DNA of 64,000 nucleotides from an uncultured Dokdonia sp. (GTDB lineage Bacteria > Bacteroidota > Bacteroidia > Flavobacteriales > Flavobacteriaceae), in contig CANNDF010000005.1 in NCBI GenBank assembly GCA_947503305.1, forward strand, positions 62,001-126,000, read 5' to 3'. Shown here piece by piece: positions 9,401 through 17,902 of the stretch (the stretch's first letter is position 1; the number at the start of each line of letters is the position of its first letter). The position numbers and the translations under genes are program-made. The notes under the pieces are model-generated. The model was given only the letters and a program-made list of their open reading frames with translations, was not told the origin of the DNA and did not search any database.

Positions 9401-9569
9401 ATTATATCTTAGTGGTGGAGAGTTATGGGAAGGAATGGCAGTAAGTATTATGATAGGGCTTCTATTTGGGACAATCATCACACTTATATTTATTCCTTCA
9501 TTATATAGTATTTTATTTAAACTTAACTATAAGAAATACTCATTTGATGAAAAGCTATTGGAAAACTAA
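6453..9569 (+). CDS. RND family efflux permease
   Basis: A 1038-aa inner-membrane proton-driven pump with two homologous halves, each one transmembrane helix, a large periplasmic domain and a block of further helices. The start is typical (NLAKFSIEKNRITFMVLGTI), and QFPGASPERVEQLVTDKVE is the usual pore-domain entry. The TM4 motif reads LGMLVDNAIVVAE, so the second aspartate of the classical DD pair is Asn. The second half carries GVVINNAIV-type sequence (GIVINNAIVLVDRMEVEQ). It is encoded after the adaptor and TolC fusion, giving a complete tripartite pump. Substrate cannot be deduced. Confidence 0.92.
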   Translation: MNLAKFSIEKNRITFMVLGTIILLGISMYLNLSRDSMPPYTVRVATVVSQFPGASPERVEQLVTDKVEKKAQELPELDEVTSTSRTGLSIVSVILKDEVRQEDMQAVWDRLRRKLNVIEGLPEGVTPALDDDGVGDVYGIVVGLTSDGFSYAEMKEYADDIKDDLIKLPDAAKVELGGVQDERVFVEFDNTRLKEYGLSASKLQQIISSTNILNSGGQINVGDERIILEPTGNFNTIDDIRNMLIPVGDTGTQLVKLSDITTIKKGYIDPSTQIVKVNGMDALTLHVNLKKNQNVVALGLEVDAIVNEWRKRLPVGLELTRVSSIDEYIDVKISDFMVNLVQSITIVLLVMLVFLGIRTGFIIASLIPIVTITTLMVMGVLDIGLNQVTLAALIMALGMLVDNAIVVAETIMVKLEQGIEKKKAAIDAFSELWMPLLISTLTTSAAFLAFYLSPTTMGDIVGPIFVVITIALSSSWLIALTVITMFCYLFLKIKPKGEVKPSLIDRIINTMKNYYKGLILVSLRHKWKVTIGIFIAFFISLYGFGYIPFIFFPDSDRNLITLDVNMPEGTKIESTALVIKGIEQYIQDSLKVSQQRTKGIKSWSSYVGEGPESYDLGYDPDEANANYAHMLINTSTFNENNAMIAKLDKFTYNNFPNADIKVYALAAGEAGAPIEVKVSGTNPDELSKISEIIKLKLSSITGTKNVKDDWGPKSKKFLINIDQNRAQKAGVTSQDIATSLLTVLDGYETGSYREEDKSIPIIMRNDVDQQQTLASLETLNVYSQSSGNSVPLLQVAAIIPSWQYAKIKRLDIIRTINISCELREGANASFITAELTPWVEEEAKSWPDRYSYEFGGDAERTATSMGSIIGYLPVSGFIIVLLLIIQFNSFRKMVMVVLTIPLAIIGVVIGLLIFQENFGFMPFLGVISLAGIVINNAIVLVDRMEVEQKDLGRQEQDAVITACLQRFRPILLATFTTVLGLIPLYLSGGELWEGMAVSIMIGLLFGTIITLIFIPSLYSILFKLNYKKYSFDEKLLEN

Positions 9570-9582
9570 TATAGCTTCAAAA

Positions 9583-9825
9583 ATGTATGGAAAGCTATTC
9601 CTAGTAGTGTATAAATTACAAAGTCCAGATGATCTTTTAAAAATAATTGACATTTTTAAATCTGCAGGTATGAGTAGACTGTTATATTCAGAAACATCTA
9701 TACTGTTCCTGAATAAAACTATCGATTCTAAAAATGGAATTATCCAAGTTATAAAAGAACTTTCGAATCAAAATTTTAATAAAGAAGATATTATAGAAAT
9801 TGATTTGAAAATAATAGTTCTTTAG
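9583..9825 (+). CDS. Small hypothetical protein after the RND gene
   Basis: An 80-aa protein. The ORF track starts it at 9466 inside the RND gene. I prefer the ATG at 9583, where the folded-looking part begins (MYGKLFLVVYKLQSPDDLL). An ATG at 9547, overlapping the RND stop, is the alternative. The pattern looks like a beta-alpha-beta unit followed by a second helix and strand, as in small ferredoxin-fold proteins. No family recognised. Position suggests co-expression with the efflux operon. Confidence 0.55.
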   Translation: MYGKLFLVVYKLQSPDDLLKIIDIFKSAGMSRLLYSETSILFLNKTIDSKNGIIQVIKELSNQNFNKEDIIEIDLKIIVL

Positions 9826-9909
9826 AATTCTGTCGTTTAAAAAAAAGTGGAAATAAAAAACTAATTTTAAAAGAAATTAAGGATTCATTTCAACTATAAA
9901 TACAACCAA

Positions 9910-10584
9910 ATGTTTCATACTATCTACAAAAATCGTTTTGAAATTTTCTTACTATCTCAATTATCTATATTATTTGGTTCCCTCCTATTCCCTCATGATT
10001 TCTTTGAATATACATTGCAACCCATTTTATTTATGATAAACATTGTTGCTGGTATTCTTTTGATATCCAAGAAAAAGAAAACAATGTGGTTTTTTATCAT
10101 CCTTTTTGGGATATCAGCAGTCATATTTGGTTCGAGCATGATCCAAAGATCTGAAGACAGCGATACGATCCTATTGCGATTATCCATTTACTTTTTATTT
10201 CACATTATTGTAGCTTTTAATATTATACAGCAAGTCTGGAAAGCAAGTTTTGTAAATAAAAATGTGGTCATAGGTTTGATGAGTGGATACATTTCTCTTG
10301 GTTTCCTAGCTTTCTTTTTATTTATGTCTATAGAACTCACAAACCCTGGCGCTTTTCAGGGAGTTTTAATGGACAACAACAATTTTGAATTACGAGCAGA
10401 TGCTATTATGTATTATTCATACATCACTTTACTGACCATAGGGTATGGTGAAATAGTTCCCTCAATTCCTATTGCTCAAAAAGCTGCAATTCTTGTAGGA
10501 CTGGTGGGCCAATTTTATATGGTTATTATTACTGCTGTAGTTATAGAAAAGTATATTCTTCACTCTAAGAATGCTACAAAGTAA
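9910..10584 (+). CDS. Potassium-channel-like (Ion_trans_2) membrane protein
   Basis: A 224-aa membrane protein with about six hydrophobic segments. Between the last two is a pore loop with the selectivity-filter signature LLTIGYGEIVP (TxGYGE class), followed by the inner pore helix (AAILVGLVGQFYMVIITAVV). The first four helices have no regular Arg/Lys repeat, so voltage sensing is doubtful, and no RCK/TrkA ligand domain follows. A tetrameric K+ channel is the likely function. It is a stand-alone gene in a gap of weak context. Confidence 0.8.
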   Translation: MFHTIYKNRFEIFLLSQLSILFGSLLFPHDFFEYTLQPILFMINIVAGILLISKKKKTMWFFIILFGISAVIFGSSMIQRSEDSDTILLRLSIYFLFHIIVAFNIIQQVWKASFVNKNVVIGLMSGYISLGFLAFFLFMSIELTNPGAFQGVLMDNNNFELRADAIMYYSYITLLTIGYGEIVPSIPIAQKAAILVGLVGQFYMVIITAVVIEKYILHSKNATK

Positions 10585-10733
10585 ACATCTATACATTCTT
10601 GATTTGATGAGTCTGATTATTATATCCTATTATAAAAATAGCGCTAGGATTTCATTTTAACATAATATAACAGTTCATATTTTATAAGGTGGTCTCGTTT
10701 ATTTACTTTTAATAAACGACTAACACTATCGAT

Positions 10734-11624
10734 ATGAAACGCCTTCTCTTACCAATTCTATTACTTACTATATCATATTCTTGTAAAGAAAAAACAACAA
10801 TTCCAGAAGAAGTCATCACGACCCATACTGAAACAGTAACTCCTAAACTACCTAAAGCAACCTTCTTAACAGAAACACTAGAACTTACACATTGTGAATC
10901 TGCTGTATATGATTCTCAACATAATCGTATCTATGCATCTCTTATCGGAAATAATGAAAAAGGAGATGGATCTGTAGTCACTATAAGTACAGATGGAAAA
11001 CTTATTAATTCACAATATATTACTGGCTTGAATGATCCAAAAGGTATTGCTATTACAGAAGATAAATTGTATGTCTCTGATGTTACAGAACTAGTAGAAG
11101 CAAATCGTAGCACAGGAGAAATCATAAAAAAATATACCTTAGAAACGATCCAATTTTTAAATGATGTTGCCATTGCTCCAGATGGATCTGTATATGTATC
11201 AGATACTCGAACTTCTGAAGTTTATAAACTAGATTCTGAAGGGAATTTTACCCGCTGGCTGGCAGATGCAGCTTTGGATAACCCTAACGGTCTCTTGATA
11301 CAAGGAGATACTATGTATGTAGCCTCTTGGGGTGGTAGCCCTGATGGAGGACGTGTTTCTAAAATTGATATGAATACCCAAGTGATTACTCCTATTTCTG
11401 AAGTAATAGGTAATCTAGATGGTATCCGTCCTTACGACAAAGACCATTTAATCATTTCTGATTGGCGTAGCGGAAAAACACATCTTATTAATTTTGAAGG
11501 AGCTACACAAGAAGTCGTACAAGTAGGACAAAGTGTAGGAGATATAGCCTATATCAAAGAGAAAAATCTTTTATTACTTCCTATGAATAAACAGAGCCGT
11601 TTGCTGTTTTATACATTAGAATAA
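10734..11624 (+). CDS. SMP-30/NHL-type beta-propeller lipoprotein
   Basis: A 296-aa lipoprotein (LLLTISYSCKEKT). It contains repeated strands of the kind seen in NHL/gluconolactonase propellers: GLNDPKGIAITEDKLYVSDV, FLNDVAIAPDGSVYVSDTR, NPNGLLIQGDTMYVASWG and a final GDIAYIKEKNLLLLPMN. SMP-30 relatives hydrolyse lactones or act as sugar-binding scaffolds. The catalytic metal ligands cannot be assigned here by eye. It would sit in the periplasm or at the outer membrane. It converges on bshB1 with 22 bp between stops. Confidence 0.75.
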   Translation: MKRLLLPILLLTISYSCKEKTTIPEEVITTHTETVTPKLPKATFLTETLELTHCESAVYDSQHNRIYASLIGNNEKGDGSVVTISTDGKLINSQYITGLNDPKGIAITEDKLYVSDVTELVEANRSTGEIIKKYTLETIQFLNDVAIAPDGSVYVSDTRTSEVYKLDSEGNFTRWLADAALDNPNGLLIQGDTMYVASWGGSPDGGRVSKIDMNTQVITPISEVIGNLDGIRPYDKDHLIISDWRSGKTHLINFEGATQEVVQVGQSVGDIAYIKEKNLLLLPMNKQSRLLFYTLE

Positions 11625-11646
11625 ATACAAAAGAAACTCTCAAATT

Positions 11647-12363
11647 TTATATCAAATCAAAAAGACTGTCTACGGCAGGATATCGCTCTACGGTAAATCC
11701 TTCGCCATGTTCAGTACCTATAAGTCTTCCTAAGTCTTGTGCTCTATAGGTAATACTATCTTTAAAATTCTGACTAGAAATAGGGGTATTCCCTTCTGTA
11801 GAATTGGGATCAAAAAACTGAGTCGTATACGCAAAAACAGCAGCACATTTTTTATCTATAAATCCAGTAACGTCAACCACTACATCGGGTTCAATATTTT
11901 TCCACTGGATATAATGATATACAAAAGCGGGGCGCCATTTTTCCTGAATCTCGCCATTATGTGTTGTTTCTATCTTTTTCAATCCACTTAAAAAACAAGC
12001 ATCACTGGTTAATTTACTGCCTTTACCATGATCAATATGACGATCATCTATCGCATTACACAATACAATATCAGGTCGATATTTACGTAACACTTCAATA
12101 ATTTTAAGCTGACTTGACCGATCATTTTGAAAGAAACCATCTGCGAGACCTAAATTTTCTCGTACTGCCACTCCCAAAATAGCTGCAGCTGTCGTTGCTT
12201 CTTCTTTACGAGTAATCGCAGTACCACGGGTTCCTAATTCTCCACGGGTTAAATCTAAAATACCAACTTTCTTCCCTTTTGAAATTTCTTTGGCAATGGT
12301 AGCTCCGCAACCTAATTCTACATCGTCTGGATGCGCACCTATAGCAAGTATATCTAATTTCAT
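11647..12363 (-). CDS. bshB1: Bacillithiol biosynthesis deacetylase BshB1
   Basis: A 238-aa PIG-L/LmbE-family zinc hydrolase that removes the acetyl group from GlcNAc-malate in bacillithiol synthesis. The start carries the zinc motif (AIGAHPDDVELGCGATIA), followed by LDLTRGELGTRGT and a second metal region DDRHIDHGKGSKL. The C-terminus GTEHGEGFTVERYPAVDSLF is characteristic of BshB1. Length and motifs fit the family closely. It lies 57 bp downstream of the PLP enzyme gene on the same strand, a sensible pairing of low-molecular-weight thiol and sulfur amino acid metabolism. Confidence 0.93.
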   Translation of the reverse strand: MKLDILAIGAHPDDVELGCGATIAKEISKGKKVGILDLTRGELGTRGTAITRKEEATTAAAILGVAVRENLGLADGFFQNDRSSQLKIIEVLRKYRPDIVLCNAIDDRHIDHGKGSKLTSDACFLSGLKKIETTHNGEIQEKWRPAFVYHYIQWKNIEPDVVVDVTGFIDKKCAAVFAYTTQFFDPNSTEGNTPISSQNFKDSITYRAQDLGRLIGTEHGEGFTVERYPAVDSLFDLI

Positions 12364-12419
12364 AATCTACCCAATTATATAGGGTCTTTAAAATAATGAA
12401 TGAATAATTTTAAGAAACA

Positions 12420-13595
12420 TTATATTTCTGCCAGTTCTACCTGAGAACGAACCATAACTAATGCTTGTTCAATATCTGCAATGATATCTTTAGTGTCTTC
12501 TATACCTACAGAGAAACGAATCAGTCCATCGGTAATCCCTTGCGCTGCACGCGCTTCTTCTCCTAATAAAAAATGAGAAGTTTGTGCCGGTGAGAGCACT
12601 GTACTCTCTACTCCTGCCAAGCTCATAGATGGCTTAATTAATTGTAATGATTTTTGAAATAACTCTGCATTAAGCCCTTCTGCAAGTTCAAAAGAAAGCA
12701 TACCGCCATAACCGCTCATTTGAGCTTTTGCAAGTAAATGATCTGGATGAGATTTTAATCCCGGATAATAGACTTTATGTATTGCGCTGTTTTTATGCAA
12801 CCATTTTGCAAGCTTCTTTGCATTTTTATTTTGAGCTTTTACGCGAATAACCATTGTTTTCATGCTACGCTCTAGCATCCATACAGTCATATCACTCAAG
12901 CTACCTCCCAAATTTTTTCCTAAGTTCCATATGCGTTCTATATGTTCCTGACTGGCAGCAACAGCGCCAGCACATATATCACTATGGCCTCCCATATATT
13001 TTGTTGCACTATGGATCATAATGTCTATCCCAAATTTCAATGGATTTTGATTAATGGGTGACGCAAATGTATTATCAATTATAGTGATAATGTTGTGCTC
13101 TCTGGCAAGGTCGGCAACCATTTGCATATCGGTAATCGACATTAAAGGATTTGATGGCGTCTCTATATATAATATTTTAGTTTGTGGTGTAATTGCTTTT
13201 GCAAAAGCATCTTTACTTAACCCATCAGTAAATGTATACGAAATACCATATTTTTTAAATTCCTCTACCACAAGATTATAGGTACCTCCATACAAGCTCT
13301 GTTGTAATACAATATGATCTCCTTTCTGTAAAAAAGCAAGTAATGTAGTACTTACAGCTGCCATCCCACTACCAAAAATCATAGCCGCCTCTGTTCCCTC
13401 CAAAGCAGCAATCTTTTTACAAAGAGCTTCCTGATTTGGCGTATTAAAATAGCGAGGGTATCGCTTTATATCAACATCCATAAAAGCATATGATGAAGAC
13501 AAATACATAGGTGATACAGCTCCTTGAAACTGTTCATCCTTTACCTCTCCCACATGTGTACAAATTGTATTAAGGCCTATATGCTGGTCTTTCAT
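12420..13595 (-). CDS. Cys/Met-metabolism PLP-dependent enzyme (trans-sulfuration family)
   Basis: A 391-aa cytosolic enzyme of the cystathionine gamma-synthase/gamma-lyase/methionine gamma-lyase family. It has the PLP-lysine motif HSATKYMGGHSD at about residue 200, the cofactor-phosphate region (FGSGMAAVSTTLLAF) and the C-terminal LAGVESTVLSPAQTSH substrate-carboxylate region. The segment LYGGTYNL lacks the Cys typical of bona fide methionine gamma-lyases (LYGCT), so lyase versus synthase specificity is open. A variant palindrome GCTTTTGCAAAAGC at 13195-13208 encodes AFAKA here. The gene is upstream of bshB1. Confidence 0.88.
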   Translation of the reverse strand: MKDQHIGLNTICTHVGEVKDEQFQGAVSPMYLSSSYAFMDVDIKRYPRYFNTPNQEALCKKIAALEGTEAAMIFGSGMAAVSTTLLAFLQKGDHIVLQQSLYGGTYNLVVEEFKKYGISYTFTDGLSKDAFAKAITPQTKILYIETPSNPLMSITDMQMVADLAREHNIITIIDNTFASPINQNPLKFGIDIMIHSATKYMGGHSDICAGAVAASQEHIERIWNLGKNLGGSLSDMTVWMLERSMKTMVIRVKAQNKNAKKLAKWLHKNSAIHKVYYPGLKSHPDHLLAKAQMSGYGGMLSFELAEGLNAELFQKSLQLIKPSMSLAGVESTVLSPAQTSHFLLGEEARAAQGITDGLIRFSVGIEDTKDIIADIEQALVMVRSQVELAEI

Positions 13596-13760
13596 AAGTA
13601 TGAGATTTTTGATCTATAAAAATACAAAAAACTATACGTAACCTCTTATCAAAATAAATGTTTAACTCTAAGTACTTTACAGAATAGCACCTATATATTG
13701 TTGAAAAATTGACATCTCTTTTTACGTAAACAAGCGATAAAGTAAGTATCTTTAATCGAG

Positions 13761-14990
13761 ATGAAGCTCATTACCAATATCCATCAATTACTAGTCACAG
13801 GAACCTATGAAAAGCCAGTTAAAGGGAACGATATGGCTACTATGCCATACATCTCAAATGCGTATTTGATGATTAAAGATGATCGTATCTACCAGTACGG
13901 GAAAATGTCGGATATGCCTCCTACGGCTATTGATGAAGTGATAGATGCCACAGGAAAAATAGTATTACCCATGTGGTGTGACTCACATACGCATCTAGTT
14001 TATGCAGCTGGACGTGAAAACGAATTTGTAGATCGTATCAATGGACTTTCTTATGAAGAAATAGCACAACGTGGTGGAGGCATTTTAAACTCAGTAGAAC
14101 GCTTACGGGAATTAGATGAAGACACACTTTATGAAGATGCTTTAAAACGTTTACATGAACTTATAGCTCTTGGAACAGGAGCGATAGAAATAAAAAGTGG
14201 GTATGGCCTTTCTACAGAATCAGAAGGAAAAATGCTTCGTGTGATTGCACGCCTCAAAAAACAAGTAGATATCCCTATTAAAGCGACCTTACTTGCCGCA
14301 CATGCTATTCCGAAAGAATATAAAGACAATCGCTTAAAATATATACAGCTTATTGTAGAAGAGATGATTCCCGCTTTCGCGAAAGCGAACTTATGTGACT
14401 TCATAGATGTTTTTTGTGAATCTGGTTATTTTACAGTTTCTGAAATGGAAGAAATTCTAATCGCTGGAAAAAAATATGGATTAGTCCCAAAAGTTCATGT
14501 CAATCAGTTTAATGCTATTGGAGGTATACAAGCAGCCGTAAATCATCAAGCGTTAAGTGTAGATCATCTGGAAGAACTCAATGCTGAAGACATTGATGCC
14601 CTCGTAAACAATGCGACAATTCCAGTTGCATTACCAGGATGTTCTTTCTTTTTAAATATCCCATACACTCCTGCAAGACGTATTATAGATGCGGGACTTC
14701 CCATAGCAATTGCAACAGATTATAATCCAGGATCTTCTCCTAGTGGTAATATGAATTTTGTGGTCTCACAAGCCTGTATCCAATTAAAAATGACTCCCGA
14801 AGAAGCTATTATAGCGGCTACAATAAATGGGGCTTTTGCAATGGATGTAGCCTCACAAACAGGGAGCATTACAAAAGGAAAAAAAGCAAATCTTATTATT
14901 ACAAAACCCTTAGACTCCTTCTATGCTATTCCATATCGATTTGGGCAGCATCAAATAGAACAACTCATCCTAAATGGTAAACTACTATGA
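13761..14990 (+). CDS. hutI: Imidazolonepropionase
   Basis: A 409-aa amidohydrolase that opens the imidazolone ring in the third step of histidine degradation. Metal and substrate motifs are visible in order: WCDSHTHLVYAAGRENEF, the IEIKSGYGL segment, KVHVNQFNAIGG, LSVDHLEEL and IATDYNPGSSPS. Length is typical. Its stop overlaps the ATG of the next gene (ATGATG), starting a tightly coupled operon with hutG. The CGCTTTCGCGAAAGCG palindrome lies at 14372-14387, read as AFAKA. hutH and hutU are not in the window. Confidence 0.95.
   Translation: MKLITNIHQLLVTGTYEKPVKGNDMATMPYISNAYLMIKDDRIYQYGKMSDMPPTAIDEVIDATGKIVLPMWCDSHTHLVYAAGRENEFVDRINGLSYEEIAQRGGGILNSVERLRELDEDTLYEDALKRLHELIALGTGAIEIKSGYGLSTESEGKMLRVIARLKKQVDIPIKATLLAAHAIPKEYKDNRLKYIQLIVEEMIPAFAKANLCDFIDVFCESGYFTVSEMEEILIAGKKYGLVPKVHVNQFNAIGGIQAAVNHQALSVDHLEELNAEDIDALVNNATIPVALPGCSFFLNIPYTPARRIIDAGLPIAIATDYNPGSSPSGNMNFVVSQACIQLKMTPEEAIIAATINGAFAMDVASQTGSITKGKKANLIITKPLDSFYAIPYRFGQHQIEQLILNGKLL
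14372..14387. repeat. Dispersed palindrome CGCTTTCGCGAAAGCG
   Basis: Exact 16-bp palindrome inside hutI, read in frame as AFAKA within MIPAFAKANL. Confidence 0.9.
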
Positions 14991-15559
14991 TGTTACCTAA
15001 TTTTAATATAAGCCCCAACGGTCCCATATCCGAAAAATTTCTATCTAGAAAAATAACGACTTTCCATGAAGCCGTAAATCATGTTCATGGATTACCCTAT
15101 GGCCGTAATTTAAAACCCGAAATGTTGACCAGTGTGATAAGCGAGGGACAAGGTACATGTACTACAAAACATGCATGCCTAAAAACCCTTGCCGAAGAAA
15201 ATGAAATTCATAGTGTCGAACTGCATATGTGTATTTTTCCGATGACCGAAACAAATACACCAGGGATAGGGAAGATATTAAACAGATATCAACTCCCCTA
15301 CCTATTAGAAGCACATATCTATTTATGTTACGATGGACAACGTTTTGATTATACCTTTCCAGACAGTCTTGAAAAAAAATGGGAGACAGATATTTTAATA
15401 GAAACTAGTATTGATGTGGATCAAAGAAGTAGTTATAAATTAGAATATCATCAATCTATGTTAAAAGACTGGATCAAACGCGATCGTATCATGTATACAT
15501 TTGATCAGGTTTGGGATATCCGAGAAGAGTGTATCCATCACTTATCTATACCATTATGA
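14987..15559 (+). CDS. Transglutaminase-like protein within the hut operon
   Basis: A 190-aa cytosolic protein. The segment GQGTCTTKHACLKTLAEEN followed by LLEAHIYLCYDGQRFDYT has the spacing of the Cys-His-Asp triad of transglutaminase-like/papain-fold proteins (candidates Cys64, His about 119, Asp about 130). No family name recalled. It is translationally coupled on both sides: ATGA overlaps with hutI upstream and hutG downstream, so it is probably functionally tied to histidine breakdown, but its reaction is unknown. Confidence 0.6.
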   Translation: MMLPNFNISPNGPISEKFLSRKITTFHEAVNHVHGLPYGRNLKPEMLTSVISEGQGTCTTKHACLKTLAEENEIHSVELHMCIFPMTETNTPGIGKILNRYQLPYLLEAHIYLCYDGQRFDYTFPDSLEKKWETDILIETSIDVDQRSSYKLEYHQSMLKDWIKRDRIMYTFDQVWDIREECIHHLSIPL

Positions 15560-16557
15560 TACAACTTCATATACAATCCAAAGAAGCGTTACAAAGCATT
15601 ATTGCCAAAAGAACAGGAGAAACAAAACTTGGAGAAACCTTACACTGTTGTTATAGTATAGATGATATAAAAAAAAGTGATGCGTATTATGTCCTTTTTG
15701 GAATTGCAGAAGATATAGGAGTACACGCAAATTTTGGAAAACCTGGTGCTTCCAAGGCATGGAAAACATTCTTACATGCATTTGTAAATATTCAGGAAAA
15801 TAAATACAACAGCGGAGACAATATTCTTATATTAGGTCATATTTCGGTTACTCCAGATACTGAAATTACTTCGCAAACTCCCAAAGAAGTTCTTGGAGAT
15901 ATTGTAAAACGAATTGATAACAAGGTAGCTCAAGTAGTAAAAAACATTATAGATGCAGGTAAGTTTCCTATTATCATAGGAGGAGGTCACAACAATGCAT
16001 ATGGAAATATAAAAGGAGCTTCTCATGCATTAGGAAATGCAATCAATGCTATAAATATAGATGCGCATACTGATTTAAGACATCTTGACTATAGACATAG
16101 TGGTAATAGCTTTTCATATGCATTATACAATTCTGAAATACCATTCCTGGATAAATATGTAGTATATGGTTTACATAAGAATTATACACCACAATACATT
16201 TTTGACCTATTTGAAAAACATCCAGAACAATTAAAATACTACTGTATTGAAGATCTTTGGGATAAGAGAAAACAGATAGAACAGTTTCAAATAGGGTTAG
16301 ATTTTGTAAAAAAAGAACCTTTTGGAGTTGAGTTAGATTGTGATGCGATTGCACATTTCCCCAGTAGTGCAAAATCCCCTTTAGGTTTTGATCTAGATGT
16401 TGTATTACAATGCATTGCGTATGCGGCATCTCAAAAAAAATGCACATACTTTCATATATGCGAAGCTGCTCCTACAAAAAAAACAAGAACCCAAGTAGGA
16501 AAAGCGCTTAGTTATTTAGTTACAGATTTTATAAGGTATAATTATGAAAATAATTAA
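15556..16557 (+). CDS. hutG: Formimidoylglutamase (arginase/agmatinase family)
   Basis: A 333-aa Mn-dependent ureohydrolase. The track starts at 15511 inside the previous gene, but the ATG at 15556 overlaps the upstream TGA as ATGA and gives the normal N-terminus (MIQLHIQSKEAL). Metal motifs are GGGHNNAYG, INIDAHTDLR and VELDCDAIAHFPSS. With hutI upstream, hydrolysis of N-formimidoyl-glutamate is the best assignment over arginase or agmatinase. It overlaps the following GNAT gene by 14 bp. Confidence 0.88.
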   Translation: MIQLHIQSKEALQSIIAKRTGETKLGETLHCCYSIDDIKKSDAYYVLFGIAEDIGVHANFGKPGASKAWKTFLHAFVNIQENKYNSGDNILILGHISVTPDTEITSQTPKEVLGDIVKRIDNKVAQVVKNIIDAGKFPIIIGGGHNNAYGNIKGASHALGNAINAINIDAHTDLRHLDYRHSGNSFSYALYNSEIPFLDKYVVYGLHKNYTPQYIFDLFEKHPEQLKYYCIEDLWDKRKQIEQFQIGLDFVKKEPFGVELDCDAIAHFPSSAKSPLGFDLDVVLQCIAYAASQKKCTYFHICEAAPTKKTRTQVGKALSYLVTDFIRYNYENN

Positions 16558-17002
16558 TTATCAAGAAAAATATGCCGCTACATTTAAAGCTCTCAATATA
16601 GAGTGGTTAGAAACTTATTTCTATGTAGAACCTTATGATCTTGAAGTATTAAGTAATCCTGATACGTATATTATCTCAAAAGGAGGGCATATCTTTTTTG
16701 CAGTACTGGAGGGTAAAGTCGTAGGAACCGTTGCACTTATGCCTATGAAAGAACCATTTGTATTTGAGCTTACAAAAATGGCTGTAGATACTACCATTCG
16801 TGGTAAAGGAATAGGGCAACAACTGATGCAACATTGTATTTCTTTTGCAAAAACAAATAAACTCGACAAACTTGTTCTTTACTCTAATACAGTCCTAGAA
16901 AATGCTATCTATATTTATAAAAAATGGGGGTTTGTAGAAATCCCATTAGAAACAACATCAAACTATGAGCGCGCAAATATTAAAATGGAATTAATCTTAT
17001 AA
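16544..17002 (+). CDS. GNAT family N-acetyltransferase
   Basis: A 152-aa single-domain acetyltransferase. The acetyl-CoA-binding motif is IRGKGIGQQLMQHCISFA (R-x-x-G-x-G), preceded by the FELTKMAVDT strand and followed by the C-terminal AIYIYKKWGFVEI. Substrate unknown. It is co-transcribed with hutG (14-bp overlap), so an amine or amino-acid substrate from histidine breakdown is possible but only inferred. Confidence 0.88.
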   Translation: MKIINYQEKYAATFKALNIEWLETYFYVEPYDLEVLSNPDTYIISKGGHIFFAVLEGKVVGTVALMPMKEPFVFELTKMAVDTTIRGKGIGQQLMQHCISFAKTNKLDKLVLYSNTVLENAIYIYKKWGFVEIPLETTSNYERANIKMELIL

Positions 17003-17014
17003 TACTTAAATTAT

Positions 17015-17800
17015 ATGAAAACATACGTCACCTATCTTTTGCTTATAGCTATTGCATTATGCAGTTGTAAACAAAAAGAAACGTCAATCGTTATCTCTCA
17101 GCCAGTAAAAGAAAAGAGTACAACCCCCTTAGGATTTGAAGTAACACCTATAAGTCATGCTTCGATGATACTACATTGGGATGATACCGTAATTTATGTA
17201 GACCCTGTAGGTGGAGCACAAAAATTTTCATCCTATCCTAAACCAGATTTAATTCTTATCACAGACATCCATGGAGATCACCTTGATGTAGCAACATTGG
17301 AAGGTTTAGAAACAGAACAAGCAAAAATAATTACTCCGCAAGCAGTAGCAGATAAAATTCCTGTAAACTTCACACCACAAATTGATGTGTTAAACAATGG
17401 AGACACCAAAGAACGTTTTGGGTTTACTGTAGAAGCCATTCCAATGTACAACCTTAGACAAGAGGCATTAAAATTTCATACCAAAGGACGAGGTAATGGG
17501 TATGTTATTGAAAAAGATAGAAAACGTATCTATATTTCGGGAGATACCGAAGACATCCCAGAGATGAGAGCACTTACAGATATAGATATTGCATTTGTAT
17601 GCATGAATTTACCATATACAATGACCGAAATAAGCGCCGCAAATGCTGTATTAGAATTCAACCCAAAACAGGTATACCCCTATCACTATAGAGGAACAAA
17701 TGGATTAAGTGACGTTGCAAAATTCAAAGAAATCATAACACAGGCTACAACAACTATTGATGTCGTACAATTAGATTGGTATCCCAATCGAAAAGAATAG
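17015..17800 (+). CDS. Metallo-beta-lactamase-fold lipoprotein
   Basis: A 261-aa lipoprotein (LLLIAIALCSCKQKE). The MBL metal motif is LITDIHGDHLD, followed by YISGDTED and a C-terminal YPYHYRGTNG His region. It resembles UlaG-type metal-dependent hydrolases of the MBL superfamily. Export as a lipoprotein places it in the periplasm. It starts 12 bp after the GNAT gene and ends the hut-region operon just before a palindrome and a terminator. Substrate unknown. Confidence 0.85.
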   Translation: MKTYVTYLLLIAIALCSCKQKETSIVISQPVKEKSTTPLGFEVTPISHASMILHWDDTVIYVDPVGGAQKFSSYPKPDLILITDIHGDHLDVATLEGLETEQAKIITPQAVADKIPVNFTPQIDVLNNGDTKERFGFTVEAIPMYNLRQEALKFHTKGRGNGYVIEKDRKRIYISGDTEDIPEMRALTDIDIAFVCMNLPYTMTEISAANAVLEFNPKQVYPYHYRGTNGLSDVAKFKEIITQATTTIDVVQLDWYPNRKE

Positions 17801-17812
17801 AAGTGAGTTAAA

Positions 17813-17832
17813 TACGCTTTCGCGAAAGCGTA
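17813..17832. repeat. Dispersed palindrome TACGCTTTCGCGAAAGCGTA
   Basis: Longest copy, an exact 20-bp palindrome located between the MBL stop and its terminator, so this copy is intergenic. Confidence 0.9.
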
Positions 17833-17843
17833 CTCAGCACAAA

Positions 17844-17885
17844 AAAAATCTGCATAAACCTCGAAAGGAATAATGCAGATTTTTT
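17844..17885. terminator. Bidirectional hairpin terminator
   Basis: AAAAATCTGCAT pairs with ATGCAGATTTTT around a loop of about 18 nt. It sits between the convergent MBL gene (+) and the coiled-coil membrane gene (-) and can serve both. Confidence 0.8.
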
Positions 17886-17902
17886 ATGACTGTTAATATG
17901 AT

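Noticed and set aside
7328-9481. Minus-strand ORFs inside the RND permease (7328-7585, 7994-8188, 9194-9481)
   Set aside because: They are antisense shadows of a strongly supported long gene and show no recognisable protein features.
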